DNA from: Prochlorococcus marinus str. MIT 0912
Lineage (GTDB): Bacteria > Cyanobacteriota > Cyanobacteriia > PCC-6307 > Cyanobiaceae
Length of the DNA: 64,000 nt
Assembly (NCBI RefSeq): GCF_027359595.1
Contig: NZ_CP114783.1
Span: 620,001 to 684,000 of the forward strand
Reading direction: 5' to 3'
The notes beneath the pieces are model-generated. The model did no database searches. It worked only from the letters and a program-made list of their open reading frames with translations, and was not told where the DNA came from. Of this stretch, positions 1-9,051 are shown piece by piece (position 1 is the first letter of the stretch; each line of letters starts with the position of its first letter). The translations under genes were made by a program, and so were the position numbers.

Positions 1-1
1 A

Positions 2-112
2 GTTCACAACAAACGTGAAAGATACAAAAAATATAGAGATAGGGCTCTAAGTCAAATAAAAAAGTCAAGTGAAACATTATTAGATAAAACCTCTTCTTAC
101 ACGACCATTTAA
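2..112 (+). CDS. 3' end of an unidentified protein (truncated by window edge)
   Basis: Frame 2 is open from the first base for 36 codons and ends with TAA, 15 bases before the crtH ATG. The tail is very basic (for example KRERYKKYRDRALSQIKKSS) with a Ser/Thr-rich end. The short gap suggests co-transcription with crtH. I do not recognise the protein from its tail. An open frame of this length could arise by chance in AT-rich DNA, so confidence is limited. Confidence 0.4.
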   Translation, partial: VHNKRERYKKYRDRALSQIKKSSETLLDKTSSYTTI

Positions 113-127
113 AATTTCTTGCACATT

Positions 128-1690
128 ATGACTCAATTAACAAATAAAAATAAAGCTTCTTGCAACTGGGATTCGATAGTTATTGGTTCCGGTCTTGGTG
201 GATTAGTAACCGCAAGTCAACTAGCAAGTAAAGGTGCAAAAGTTCTTGTACTGGAACAATATAAAATCCCTGGTGGAAGTGGTGGCTCATTTAAAAGAAA
301 AGGATTCACTTTTGATGTTGGAGCCTCTATGATTTTTGGGTTTGGTGATAAAGGGTACACGAATTTACTAACGCGAGCTCTAAAAGATGTTGGACAGGAA
401 TGTGAAACGATTCCTGACCCAACACAATTGGCATATCATCTACCTAATCAGTTAGAAATTACAGTAGATAGAGATTATAAAAAATTTATCACCAAGCTAA
501 TTAATTTATTTCCTCATGAAGAGAAAGGGATAAATCATTTCTACGAAACCTGTTGGGATGTATTTAATTGTCTAGATTCGATGCCTTTACTTTCTATAGA
601 GGATCCTAGATATTTAATGAAAGTTTTTTTTAAATCACCCCTGTCATGCCTGGGTCTTGCGAGATGGTTGCCAGTTAACGCTGGAGACGTGGCCAGACGA
701 TATATCAAAGATCCGGCTCTTCTAAAATTTATAGATATTGAATGTTTTTGCTGGTCAGTTATGCCCGCCGACTTAACACCTATGATAAATGCTGGAATGG
801 TCTTTTCTGATAGACATTATGGAGGTATTAACTATCCAAAAGGAGGTGTTGGTATTATTGCAGAAAAGCTAGTGAAAGGAATTGAAAATCACAAGGGCGA
901 AATCAGATATAAAGCTAAGGTCCAAAAAATACTTTTCGAGAACGGAAGAGCAATAGGTGTTTCACTTGATAATGGTGAAGAAATTTTTGGTAAAACAATA
1001 GTCTCTAATGCAACTAGATGGGATACATTTGGTGGACAGGGAATCGATAAACCACTTGTAGAGACAGCTAAAACTCCACCAGCCGAGAAAAAATGGAAAA
1101 ATAGATATATTCCTTCTCCTTCATTTTTATCTCTACATTTAGGTGTAAGTAAAGATTCTATTCCTCCGAATACACATTGTCATCACTTGATACTAGATGC
1201 ATGGAAAGAGATGGAACAAGAACAAGGAGTTACTTTTCTATCTATCCCAACTCTATTAGATCCGTCTTTAGCTCCTCCAGATAGCCATATTGTTCATGCA
1301 TTTACTCCTTCTTCAATGAATTGTTGGGAGGGATTAAGCAACCAAGAATATCTTGATAAGAAAAAGGAAGATGGAGATAAACTTATTTCAAAGTTAGAAA
1401 ATTTATTTCCAAACATTAGTCAAAATATCTTACACAAGGAAATAGGGAGTCCAAGAACACATAAAAGATTTCTTTCCAGAAATAAAGGAAGTTATGGGCC
1501 AATTCCTTCAATGAGATTGCCTGGTCTTCTTCCCATGACATTTAATACTACAAAGATAAAAGGACTCTATTGTGTTGGTGATTCTTGTTTTCCTGGCCAA
1601 GGGTTAAATGCAGTGGCTTTTAGCGGGTATGCGTGTGCTCACATAATTGGAACAAAGCTGGGAATAAACAATTGGAAACTTCCAAAGTAA
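128..1690 (+). CDS. crtH: Carotenoid isomerase CrtH (CrtISO type)
   Basis: FAD-dependent prolycopene isomerase of carotenoid synthesis, converting poly-cis to all-trans lycopene. The N-terminus has the Rossmann dinucleotide motif (VIGSGLGGL, about residues 18-26), then an acidic strand end (VLVLEQ) and the GGSGGSFKRKGFTFDVGAS segment shared by phytoene-desaturase-like flavoproteins. The C-terminus carries the second FAD motif (GLYCVGDSCFPGQGLNAVAFSG). About 520 residues is normal for the family. An in-frame TTG lies at 119, but the ATG at 128 is the better start. Neighbouring related genes in the window are crtE and a lycopene cyclase. CrtISO and CrtI/CrtN families share these motifs; overall similarity to cyanobacterial CrtH makes this call firm. 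Confidence 0.88.
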   Translation: MTQLTNKNKASCNWDSIVIGSGLGGLVTASQLASKGAKVLVLEQYKIPGGSGGSFKRKGFTFDVGASMIFGFGDKGYTNLLTRALKDVGQECETIPDPTQLAYHLPNQLEITVDRDYKKFITKLINLFPHEEKGINHFYETCWDVFNCLDSMPLLSIEDPRYLMKVFFKSPLSCLGLARWLPVNAGDVARRYIKDPALLKFIDIECFCWSVMPADLTPMINAGMVFSDRHYGGINYPKGGVGIIAEKLVKGIENHKGEIRYKAKVQKILFENGRAIGVSLDNGEEIFGKTIVSNATRWDTFGGQGIDKPLVETAKTPPAEKKWKNRYIPSPSFLSLHLGVSKDSIPPNTHCHHLILDAWKEMEQEQGVTFLSIPTLLDPSLAPPDSHIVHAFTPSSMNCWEGLSNQEYLDKKKEDGDKLISKLENLFPNISQNILHKEIGSPRTHKRFLSRNKGSYGPIPSMRLPGLLPMTFNTTKIKGLYCVGDSCFPGQGLNAVAFSGYACAHIIGTKLGINNWKLPK

Positions 1691-1711
1691 CTTAATGAAA
1701 TCTAAATAAAT

Positions 1712-2476
1712 TTATGACGGTAGGTTATCAAGACTAAACCTATATCCTTGCTGGCGAACAGTTGTAATACCACCGCCATCACCAAGACCTGCTTGTTCTA
1801 ATTTTCTTCTAAGTGTTAAAACCTGAGTATCAACCGAACGAGGTCCTCCACTAAATGGAGGCCAAGCCATTCTAAGTAGCTCATGGCGACTTCGTACCAT
1901 TCCAGGGGGCATCAACAAGGCACACAACAAGGCAAATTCCCTGGGACTAAGTTCTACTGGTTTTTCTCGCAAGGTGACTTGTCTCAGAAGGAGATGAACC
2001 TCAAGAGGACCAACCGTGACGCGTTCTTGTAAACCAATTCTCCCTCTTTTAAGCAGAGTCCTGCACCTAGCCGCTAATTCTTCAAGGCCAAAAGGTTTCC
2101 TCAAAACATCATCAGCCCCATCATCTAAAAGACCTACAACTGGTTCAACTCCTGTTCTTGCAGTTAGGACAATCACTGAACATCCTAATTGTTGTGCAAG
2201 TCGAAGTGCTGAACTTTTTTCCAACAGCTCAGCACTAACTAATAAGTCTGGCGATTGATCGCGACAAAGGTCAACTGCCTCCTCAGCAGAACCCACTGCT
2301 GCGGCCAGTTGTCCATCTTGGCGGAGCCTTTGAACCAGAACAGTTCTAAGAGTTGGATGTGGTTCTACGACAAGCACCTTGGAGGGTGATTGGGTGGTTC
2401 CTTGAATAGGAGAAGAACCTGATGAAGATCCTTGAATTTGCTCAGTAGCAAGTTGATCTGCAGGTATTAATGTCAC
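1712..2476 (-). CDS. Atypical OmpR-family response regulator lacking the phospho-acceptor Asp
   Basis: A 254-residue two-domain regulator. After a Ser/Gly/Gln-rich leader (about 1-32) comes a receiver domain (33-145) and a winged-helix DNA-binding domain (150-250) with typical features such as LSPREFALLCALL and SVDTQVLTLRRKLEQAG. The receiver keeps the conserved Thr (T105, VLTAR) and Lys (K127, RKPFG). The usual acidic pair is E38-P39, and the phospho-acceptor position in the PDLLVSAEL segment aligns with A82. It therefore probably works without classical His-Asp phosphorelay. No kinase gene is adjacent. It is divergently transcribed from the 88-aa ORF. NblR-like or other cyanobacterial atypical regulators are possible relatives; I cannot name it exactly. 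Confidence 0.82.
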   Translation of the reverse strand: MTLIPADQLATEQIQGSSSGSSPIQGTTQSPSKVLVVEPHPTLRTVLVQRLRQDGQLAAAVGSAEEAVDLCRDQSPDLLVSAELLEKSSALRLAQQLGCSVIVLTARTGVEPVVGLLDDGADDVLRKPFGLEELAARCRTLLKRGRIGLQERVTVGPLEVHLLLRQVTLREKPVELSPREFALLCALLMPPGMVRSRHELLRMAWPPFSGGPRSVDTQVLTLRRKLEQAGLGDGGGITTVRQQGYRFSLDNLPS

Positions 2477-2564
2477 AAGTCAGAAAAGTGTACCCTTAGA
2501 CTAGAAAAGATATTAAAGCAAACCGAACGCTGACTACCAAGAATAGTCTGTGTCTTAGCAAACC

Positions 2565-2831
2565 ATGACATCTTTTGATGCTCCAGAAGCAATAAAACAC
2601 TTCCAATCAATTTGTGATGCCTGTCAAGAGCTAACAAGTCGATACCACAGTCCATCTGAACTAAGGATATATGCAGATGGATATTTGCATTCTCTCAGGA
2701 ATTGCAACAGATTAGGCTCTAGGGATCAAGAGAAGTTAGAAGCACTAATTGATAGATGGATCATGGATCCTTCAAGCTTTATTGGTCCTGATGGTGATAT
2801 TAATAATCTTTTTTTTCAAAAAGAAGCCTAG
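2565..2831 (+). CDS. Conserved small cyanobacterial protein, function unknown
   Basis: An 88-residue soluble protein, transcribed divergently from the response regulator with an 88-base gap between their starts. It is rich in charged residues, predicted mostly helical, with a CDAC pair near residue 18 and a conserved-looking end (IDRWIMDPSSFIGPDGDINNLFF). No membrane segment or signal peptide. I recognise it only as the kind of small conserved ORF typical of picocyanobacteria. No function is inferred. Confidence 0.7.
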   Translation: MTSFDAPEAIKHFQSICDACQELTSRYHSPSELRIYADGYLHSLRNCNRLGSRDQEKLEALIDRWIMDPSSFIGPDGDINNLFFQKEA

Positions 2832-2858
2832 GTAAGTAAGAATCAAAAAAGCAAAAAG

Positions 2859-3182
2859 TTAAGAGGCTAGGGCAACTTCTAATTTTTCTTTCAATTCTCC
2901 AGAGTTATACATGCTTATCAAAATGTCAGATCCTCCAATAAATTCTCCCTTTACATAAACTTGGGGTATTGTTGGCCAATTTGAATATTCTTTAATTCCT
3001 TCTCTAATTTCCATATCTGAAAGTACATCAAAAGTATCAAAGCTCATTCCCAATGAATTAAGAATTTGAACAACATTGTTTGAAAAACCACATTGCGGCA
3101 TCAACTTATTACCTTTCATGAAAACAAATATTGGTTTTGAATTAATTAAGAGTTCAATTTTTGAACGAGTAGTGGAATCCAT
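2859..3182 (-). CDS. grxD: Monothiol glutaredoxin (Grx4/GrxD type)
   Basis: A 107-residue CGFS-type monothiol glutaredoxin. The active-site Cys is C31 in MPQCGFSNNVVQIL, preceded by the Lys of FMKGNK that binds glutathione. The downstream WPTIPQVYVKGEFIGGSDI segment has the cis-Pro and GG glutathione-binding turns. Such proteins bind [2Fe-2S] clusters and pass them on, usually as heterodimers with BolA. The bolA gene lies just upstream on the same strand, 10 bases away, so the two are probably co-transcribed and work as a pair. Confidence 0.93.
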   Translation of the reverse strand: MDSTTRSKIELLINSKPIFVFMKGNKLMPQCGFSNNVVQILNSLGMSFDTFDVLSDMEIREGIKEYSNWPTIPQVYVKGEFIGGSDILISMYNSGELKEKLEVALAS

Positions 3183-3192
3183 ATCTGAAAAG

Positions 3193-3429
3193 TTATTTAG
3201 GAGTTGAGGTTTTCAAAGCTAAAGCATGAATTGTTTCGGTTTTCAATTCATTTTTTAACGCACCATAAACAAGTTGATGTTGTTGCACAAGAGATAAACC
3301 AGAGAATTCCTCAGATACGACATTAACTTCAAGATGATCACCGCCTCCCATATCTTTCACATCAATTTGAGCGTCAGGAAGTGATTGCTTAATTAGAATT
3401 GTAACTTCTTTTGCAGTAATCATTTTCAA
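3193..3429 (-). CDS. bolA: BolA-family protein
   Basis: A 78-residue BolA/IbaG domain protein. It shows the usual order: N-terminal helix ([15 protein letters not shown]), a [15 protein letters not shown] strand region with the conserved His, [14 protein letters not shown], and a C-terminal HALALKT strand with the conserved His. BolA proteins bind monothiol glutaredoxins through a shared Fe-S cluster and take part in iron and redox control. The downstream gene encodes exactly such a glutaredoxin, which supports the call. Confidence 0.9.
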   Translation of the reverse strand: MKMITAKEVTILIKQSLPDAQIDVKDMGGGDHLEVNVVSEEFSGLSLVQQHQLVYGALKNELKTETIHALALKTSTPK

Positions 3430-3510
3430 ATAAGAAATTTAAAGTGAATAAGGAGAATATAAAGTCAATGTAACTGCTCTAGAATCAATTAAGTAAATCA
3501 AAAATTATTC

Positions 3511-4191
3511 TTACCCTCTACCAACAGCTAACAAAGCCGATTGTTCAGCACTTCGCATGCTTTTATAAAGGGCAATATTAAAATCATTTGCAGATTGCTT
3601 AAAATCTCTTGAAACAGTTATTGGTTTAGAGAAACAAATTGAGGTCGATCCATAAAATTTAGGAATAGCATTGCTATAAGCCAAACCAACTGGAACAATT
3701 TTAACTTCTAAACCTTTGTTAGAGGCTAGTTGTGCCAGTCTAATCAAGCCGTTTTTTAGTTTTACAGGTTCGCCAAATCGATTTATCTTTCCTTCTGGGA
3801 AAACAACTAATTGCTGACTTGAAATCAATAAATCCACTGCATATCTAAGAGTAGTTAAAGATGGTCTTCCTTGATCAATTGGAAAACATCCCAATCTGTT
3901 TAAGAACCATCCTTGTAAACCTTTCATTTCTGAGCGCGTAACCATATATCTACAATCTCTATTGGTAATTCTTCTCCCAGCTGCCATGGTCAGCATCAAA
4001 GCATCCCATCTAGATCTATGAGTAGGAGCAAGTACAACAGAGCCACTTAAAGGTAAATTCTCACCACCAATAACTATTTTTCTTCGAAAAAAATTGTTCA
4101 AAGCAATATCTTGCGTTGCAACCATCGCTAAGCGACTCCAAAAAGGATCAACTCCAAGGCATATTTTTTTTTCTCTCTGAAGAAGGGGCAA
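3511..4191 (-). CDS. plsC: 1-acyl-sn-glycerol-3-phosphate acyltransferase
   Basis: Phospholipid-synthesis acyltransferase (PlsC family) of 226 residues. The catalytic HX4D motif is H58-RSRW-D63. The phosphate-binding FPEGKINR block follows at about residue 133, and a VPVGLAYSN block lies further on. The N-terminal half has a hydrophobic stretch that probably touches the membrane. It would make phosphatidic acid from lysophosphatidic acid, feeding CdsA, which is also encoded in this window. It is divergent from pdxJ. Confidence 0.85.
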   Translation of the reverse strand: MPLLQREKKICLGVDPFWSRLAMVATQDIALNNFFRRKIVIGGENLPLSGSVVLAPTHRSRWDALMLTMAAGRRITNRDCRYMVTRSEMKGLQGWFLNRLGCFPIDQGRPSLTTLRYAVDLLISSQQLVVFPEGKINRFGEPVKLKNGLIRLAQLASNKGLEVKIVPVGLAYSNAIPKFYGSTSICFSKPITVSRDFKQSANDFNIALYKSMRSAEQSALLAVGRG

Positions 4192-4322
4192 AAAACCCTC
4201 ATTGATAAGCTATGTAATGAAGTTAACTCCGAAAGCTTTATTATTAATGCTCCTACTGGGCAGTTACTCCAGCGGCTAAACCTTATTTTGATGAATACAA
4301 TCAAAGTATATTTTTAATTATC

Positions 4323-5060
4323 ATGGCAAGTCTTGGTGTCAACATTGATCACATAGCAAATGTTCGAGAAGCTCGTAAGACCTTTGAACCTGATCCAGTA
4401 ACAATGGCTCTTTTAGCGGAGTTAGGAGGAGCTGATGGTATAACAGTTCATCTAAGAGAAGATAGAAGACATATTCAAGATAGAGATCTAAATCTTCTAA
4501 AAGAAACTGTTCATACTCGACTAAATCTAGAAATGGCTGCCACTGAAGAAATGACTTCAATAGCACTTAATGTAAAGCCAGATTTGGTTACGTTAGTTCC
4601 AGAAAACAGGGATGAGGTTACGACAGAAGGAGGACTTGATGTTCTTAAACACAAAAATAAATTAAAAGAAATAATTCAACTTCTTTCAGATGCAGATATT
4701 CCAGTAAGTATTTTTGTAGATCCAGTCGAAGCACAGTTAGAAAATTGTGCCGAAGTAAAGGCAGCCTGGATTGAATTGCATACAGGCAAATATGCAGTCA
4801 CAAAAAACCAAGCAAGAAAACTAGAATTTTCCAATCTTAAAGAAAGCACCGCCAAAGCAAAATCATATGGTTTGAGAGTAAACGCAGGCCATGGATTGAC
4901 ATATCAAAACGTTGAACCAATTGCAGCTATTGAAGGGATTGAAGAATTAAATATTGGTCATACAATTATTTCCAGGGCCCTATCAGTTGGACTATCTCAA
5001 GCTGTAAAAGAAATGAAAAACCTAATTATCAATCCAAGGAAAGACAACTTCCTAATTTAA
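4323..5060 (+). CDS. pdxJ: Pyridoxine 5'-phosphate synthase
   Basis: A 245-residue TIM-barrel enzyme of the DXP-dependent vitamin B6 pathway, joining 1-deoxyxylulose 5-phosphate and 3-amino-2-oxopropyl phosphate. Diagnostic blocks are [15 protein letters not shown] at the N-terminus, [41 protein letters not shown] and [10 protein letters not shown]. Length is standard. It starts at ATG 4323 and is followed after 27 bases by recC on the same strand. Confidence 0.96.
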   Translation: MASLGVNIDHIANVREARKTFEPDPVTMALLAELGGADGITVHLREDRRHIQDRDLNLLKETVHTRLNLEMAATEEMTSIALNVKPDLVTLVPENRDEVTTEGGLDVLKHKNKLKEIIQLLSDADIPVSIFVDPVEAQLENCAEVKAAWIELHTGKYAVTKNQARKLEFSNLKESTAKAKSYGLRVNAGHGLTYQNVEPIAAIEGIEELNIGHTIISRALSVGLSQAVKEMKNLIINPRKDNFLI

Positions 5061-5087
5061 AAGTATGTTCAAATCGCTTCCTTACTC

Positions 5088-8000
5088 TTGCTAACAATTT
5101 ATCGAAGTAATAAAGCTGAATGGTTAGCAGATATACTAGGACAGGAACTCCGATTGAATCCTCCTGAAATAACAGAGGAAGTTAACATAATTGTAAGTAC
5201 ATGGCCATCGAGCAGATGGCTAAGTGAAAAACTTTCTATAATTAATAATATTAATGCATTAGTTAAATTCCCTTTCCCTGGAACATATTTTAAAAGGTTA
5301 GTTAAGAGAATTATTGGGATTGATCCAAATGAAAATGATCCATGGGAAAAGAATCATCTTGTTTGGAATATATTAGAATTATTACCAGACTTAATTAAAG
5401 AAAAAGAAGCAGGCGGAATTAGTACCTGGCTAAATATTAACGAAAAAGAAAATGAGCAAATTAATATAAAATTATGGGATATAGCGAGTAACATTGCAGA
5501 AGTATTTGATGACTACATCCTTTACAGACCTGACATTATTAAACAATGGTTAGGGAACAATAAAAAGAGTGTTTCGGTAGGGTTTAATGTTAATAAAAAT
5601 ATCCTTTGGCAAGAAAAACTTTTCAATTTATTATATAAAAAGATAAATAAAGATCCTTTCTGCATCCAAGCAGAAAAAGCTATCAATTTTTTAAAGAATG
5701 ATAATATTTCTAAACTAGATTACCCAAAAAATTTATACATTTATGGACTTAGCAGTCTAGCACCATTGCAAATAGATCTGATTCAGGCATTCTCAAAAGT
5801 AATTAATATAAAAATTTATCTGATTTCCCCTTGTAATGATCTTTGGCAAAGATGTGAAACCAGAAGACTACAATTTAGAAACGAATGGAATACGCCTCCT
5901 GACAAGCAATGGTTACTAGAATCTCCAAGACTTGAGGCTTTCCTTGGAAGGATGGGGGCTGAATTTCAACAGTTACTAGAGGGAAGTGGAGAATATCAAT
6001 TGGGAGAGAGAAATGAGGAAGATATTTATTCTCTTACTGCAGATATCGCTGCCAAGAAAGGAAATAAGCCCAACATCTTAGAACAACTGCAACAAGAATT
6101 GTTATACACAAAAAGTGACAATATTTTAACTAAAGAAAAATCTGACAAATCGCTACTTTTCCTTAAATCTCCAGGAAGGTATAGGCAAGTAGAATTAATA
6201 CGAGACCATATATTGCAGCTCTTTGCCAATGACAAAAAGCTAGAACCTAGAGATGTTCTAATAATGACACCTCAAATTGATAGCTATGCTACAATTTTTG
6301 CCTCAATATTTAACAATATCGATCACAACGCTACTCAGCTGCCCTGGGTAATCACAGATAAAAGTCAAGAGGATAAAGTAGGTATAATACATTTCCTGTT
6401 AAATCTGTTAGAGATTTCTACATCACGTCTAACCGCATCAGTTTTTGAAAGCTTATTAACTAATCCAGCCTTACAAAAACAACAACATGTAAGTTTTGAA
6501 GAAGTGAACAACATAACTAAAAGCCTTCAGTCCGCAGGATTTACTTGGGGACTTGATTCCTCAGAAAGGTTTGGGGAAGAAGCTCATAGCCTATGTTGGT
6601 GTCTAGAAAGATTTCTACTTGGACTTGTTTTACCAGATGATCCAATTTATGGGATAAGAAATATCTCACCTTATTCAGAGAACCTTTCAAATGCAGAGTT
6701 TATAAAAAATTGGGGTATACTCTCAAAACTTTGTAATTATATCGATGCGATTCGCAGTAAGCGTTCATGTAAAGAATGGATAAAACTTATAACATCTCTC
6801 GTAAAGGATTTATTTGGGGATGGTGGTGAATGGGCATGGGAGGAGCAACAACTACTAAATATTGTTAATAATTGGGGTCTCATAACAAATAATTGTGAAC
6901 TAGAAGTTGATTGTTTGGTAGTCAAAGACATTATTACCAAAGCATTGAGTTCTACAAATGGAAAATTTGGTCATAGGACAGGAAAAATTACGATCAGTGC
7001 CTTAGAACCGATGAGAGCAATTCCACATCAAATCATCATCGTCATGGGACTAGAAAGTAGAACCTTTCCAAGAATAGATAATAGAAGAAGTTTTAATCTT
7101 CTAGACAGGAAAAGAGAACTTGGGGACCCTAACCAATATGACAAAGACCGCTATTCATTGTTAGAAGCTTTAATATCATCTCGTCAAAATCTTTTACTTT
7201 CTTGGAATTCCAAAGATGAAAAGACAGGAGAAGACATAGACCCTCCAAGTCCTATTCAACAATGGCTTAATTACTTAAAAATCAAATTAGGAGCTAATAC
7301 CTTTCAAGATATTCTCATTGAGCCACCGGCAAATCCTCTTGATCCTTTAAACTTTATAAAAACAGAAAGTTCACAAATCTTGAGTTGTGATAGAAAGAAT
7401 CTAGAAGCTAGAGAATGGATTGAAAAAGGAATACCGACCAAAAAGATCTCACTAGCATTACCAATAAATTGGAAAGAACCAAACGGAAGCAACTTAAAAC
7501 CTAATTCCTTCGAAAAAGTAAAAGAATGGTTACTCAATCCACAAATAACATGGTTAAAAGATAATGAAATCCAATCAAAAGAGTTTTCCAATCTTATTGA
7601 AGAAAATGATCTATTCGAACTCTCAGAATTAGAAAGATATAAACTTCTGAAATATCGACTAGAAAATAGTGATATTGGAAAGATTAACGGCATAAAACAT
7701 AATACAAATTATTGGGAAGAGAACTTTTCAGGCAAAGGTGTCTTCCCTCCAAAAGGCTCTGGATTAATAGAGGAAGATCTTCTTGAGGAGCGATGGAATA
7801 ATTTAATATCCGCAATATATTCTACGGGAGAACTCACAAAGAGGAGTATAGAGATGCCAGAGTTAGAGGGTGAATTTTACTTTGGAGGGGGGAATTTAAT
7901 ACAAATTGAACTTGGTAGTTTAAAATATAAAAATCTTATGAAAGGATGGCTAAATCATTTATATTTATCTGCAAATAGTTCATTTAATTCTAAAACACTG

Positions 8001-8381
8001 ATAATTTCAAAAAAAATAGATTATAGTAAAAATTATAAATTCGAAGTAACCAAGCAACTATTACCTGTTCAGACCAAAGAAGCTACTGAAATTATCAGAA
8101 AAATAAATCAATTAGCTACCGCAGGTAGAAAGAATTGTTGGCCCATACCACCAGAGAGTGGAATGGCCTATGCCTTTGCCAAAAACGAACAGAATAAGAA
8201 TGAGATAGATTTATTCCGAAAAAAATGGGAAGGTCATTTATATATGCAAGGAGAAAGAGAACAATTAACAATGGAACTTTGCTTTGGCAAAGAATGTAAA
8301 GCTTCTACCTTTTTAGATTTTGAATCATTTAACGAAGTGTTAATGAGTCTTTATGAACCACTTCTGAAAAATAGCAAATAA
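5088..8381 (+). CDS. recC: Exodeoxyribonuclease V subunit RecC
   Basis: A 1097-residue RecC, the Chi-recognition and scaffold subunit of the RecBCD helicase-nuclease. It shows the helicase-like but inactivated fold, with RecC blocks such as STWPSSRWLSEKLS near the start, RCETRRLQFRNEW, and the central ISALEPMRAIPHQIIIVMGL followed by ESRTFPRIDNRRSFNLL. The C-terminal half resembles a decayed RecB nuclease domain. No Walker A motif is seen, as expected. The start is TTG, because no ATG is in frame nearby. recB and recD follow, with one membrane-protein gene in between. Confidence 0.92.
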   Translation: MLTIYRSNKAEWLADILGQELRLNPPEITEEVNIIVSTWPSSRWLSEKLSIINNINALVKFPFPGTYFKRLVKRIIGIDPNENDPWEKNHLVWNILELLPDLIKEKEAGGISTWLNINEKENEQINIKLWDIASNIAEVFDDYILYRPDIIKQWLGNNKKSVSVGFNVNKNILWQEKLFNLLYKKINKDPFCIQAEKAINFLKNDNISKLDYPKNLYIYGLSSLAPLQIDLIQAFSKVINIKIYLISPCNDLWQRCETRRLQFRNEWNTPPDKQWLLESPRLEAFLGRMGAEFQQLLEGSGEYQLGERNEEDIYSLTADIAAKKGNKPNILEQLQQELLYTKSDNILTKEKSDKSLLFLKSPGRYRQVELIRDHILQLFANDKKLEPRDVLIMTPQIDSYATIFASIFNNIDHNATQLPWVITDKSQEDKVGIIHFLLNLLEISTSRLTASVFESLLTNPALQKQQHVSFEEVNNITKSLQSAGFTWGLDSSERFGEEAHSLCWCLERFLLGLVLPDDPIYGIRNISPYSENLSNAEFIKNWGILSKLCNYIDAIRSKRSCKEWIKLITSLVKDLFGDGGEWAWEEQQLLNIVNNWGLITNNCELEVDCLVVKDIITKALSSTNGKFGHRTGKITISALEPMRAIPHQIIIVMGLESRTFPRIDNRRSFNLLDRKRELGDPNQYDKDRYSLLEALISSRQNLLLSWNSKDEKTGEDIDPPSPIQQWLNYLKIKLGANTFQDILIEPPANPLDPLNFIKTESSQILSCDRKNLEAREWIEKGIPTKKISLALPINWKEPNGSNLKPNSFEKVKEWLLNPQITWLKDNEIQSKEFSNLIEENDLFELSELERYKLLKYRLENSDIGKINGIKHNTNYWEENFSGKGVFPPKGSGLIEEDLLEERWNNLISAIYSTGELTKRSIEMPELEGEFYFGGGNLIQIELGSLKYKNLMKGWLNHLYLSANSSFNSKTLIISKKIDYSKNYKFEVTKQLLPVQTKEATEIIRKINQLATAGRKNCWPIPPESGMAYAFAKNEQNKNEIDLFRKKWEGHLYMQGEREQLTMELCFGKECKASTFLDFESFNEVLMSLYEPLLKNSK

Positions 8382-8394
8382 TCTAGTTACTAAA

Positions 8395-8955
8395 ATGAAA
8401 CGAAATAAAATCAATCTACTAATGAATAGTAAAACTATCCTATCAAAATGGGGATTTACCAAGCAGGGTATATTTAAAAATACAAAAGGAGAGTGGTATT
8501 TATTTTTCCAAATATTACTCATCCTTCTACATTTATTACCTCCCTACCCAAAGGTAGAGAACATAGCATTTTCAATAAACACAACTTTAATCATTATTGG
8601 ATTACTAATTTCAGTTCAAGGTCTAATCATTGTGATTAAGGCATTCATAGATTTAGGAGAAAATCTTACACCACTGCCCTATCCGATGAGTGAATCGAGT
8701 CTAATAAAAAGTAATTCGTACCGAGATGTTCGACATCCTCTATATAAGGGTTTATTATTTATTTCGTTAGGAATATGTATTTTTTCATTGAGTCTAATAC
8801 ATCTAATTCTATTAATATCATTGGCTTACGTTTTAAAAATAAAAGCCTTAAAAGAAGAAGAAAGTCTAAAAGTTAAATTCCTAGAATACAAAGAATATAT
8901 CAAAGAGGTACCAGCTATTATAAAAAATATTAGTTATTTAGATTGGAGATCATAA
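8395..8955 (+). CDS. Membrane methyltransferase of the PEMT/isoprenylcysteine-methyltransferase family (putative)
   Basis: A 186-residue membrane protein with about four hydrophobic segments (about residues 40-53, 62-85, 116-136 and near 140). The YRDVRHPLYKG block followed by a C-terminal KALKEEESLKVKFLEYKEYIKEVP resembles the RHPxY and EExxL...Y..Y SAM-binding signature of ICMT/PEMT/NnrU-like methyltransferases. The substrate cannot be told. It starts 14 bases after recC; the ATG at 8395 is used, though an internal ATG at 8425 is possible. Its place between recC and recB is odd. Confidence 0.75.
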   Translation: MKRNKINLLMNSKTILSKWGFTKQGIFKNTKGEWYLFFQILLILLHLLPPYPKVENIAFSINTTLIIIGLLISVQGLIIVIKAFIDLGENLTPLPYPMSESSLIKSNSYRDVRHPLYKGLLFISLGICIFSLSLIHLILLISLAYVLKIKALKEEESLKVKFLEYKEYIKEVPAIIKNISYLDWRS

Positions 8956-9051
8956 GATGTTAGTCATAAATCGTTTAAATTATAAGAATAAATTACTGAT
9001 AGAGAAAATAAGTCTAAGTTTCGAACTAATTATTATGTTGATGAGATAATT

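Noticed and set aside
2473-2655. 60-residue minus-strand frame
   Set aside because: It overlaps the 88-residue plus-strand gene and the gap next to the response regulator; composition is unlike a protein and the plus-strand ORF is better.
7304-7693. 129-residue open frame on the minus strand
   Set aside because: It is opposite recC, is Ser/Phe-rich and has no family motif.
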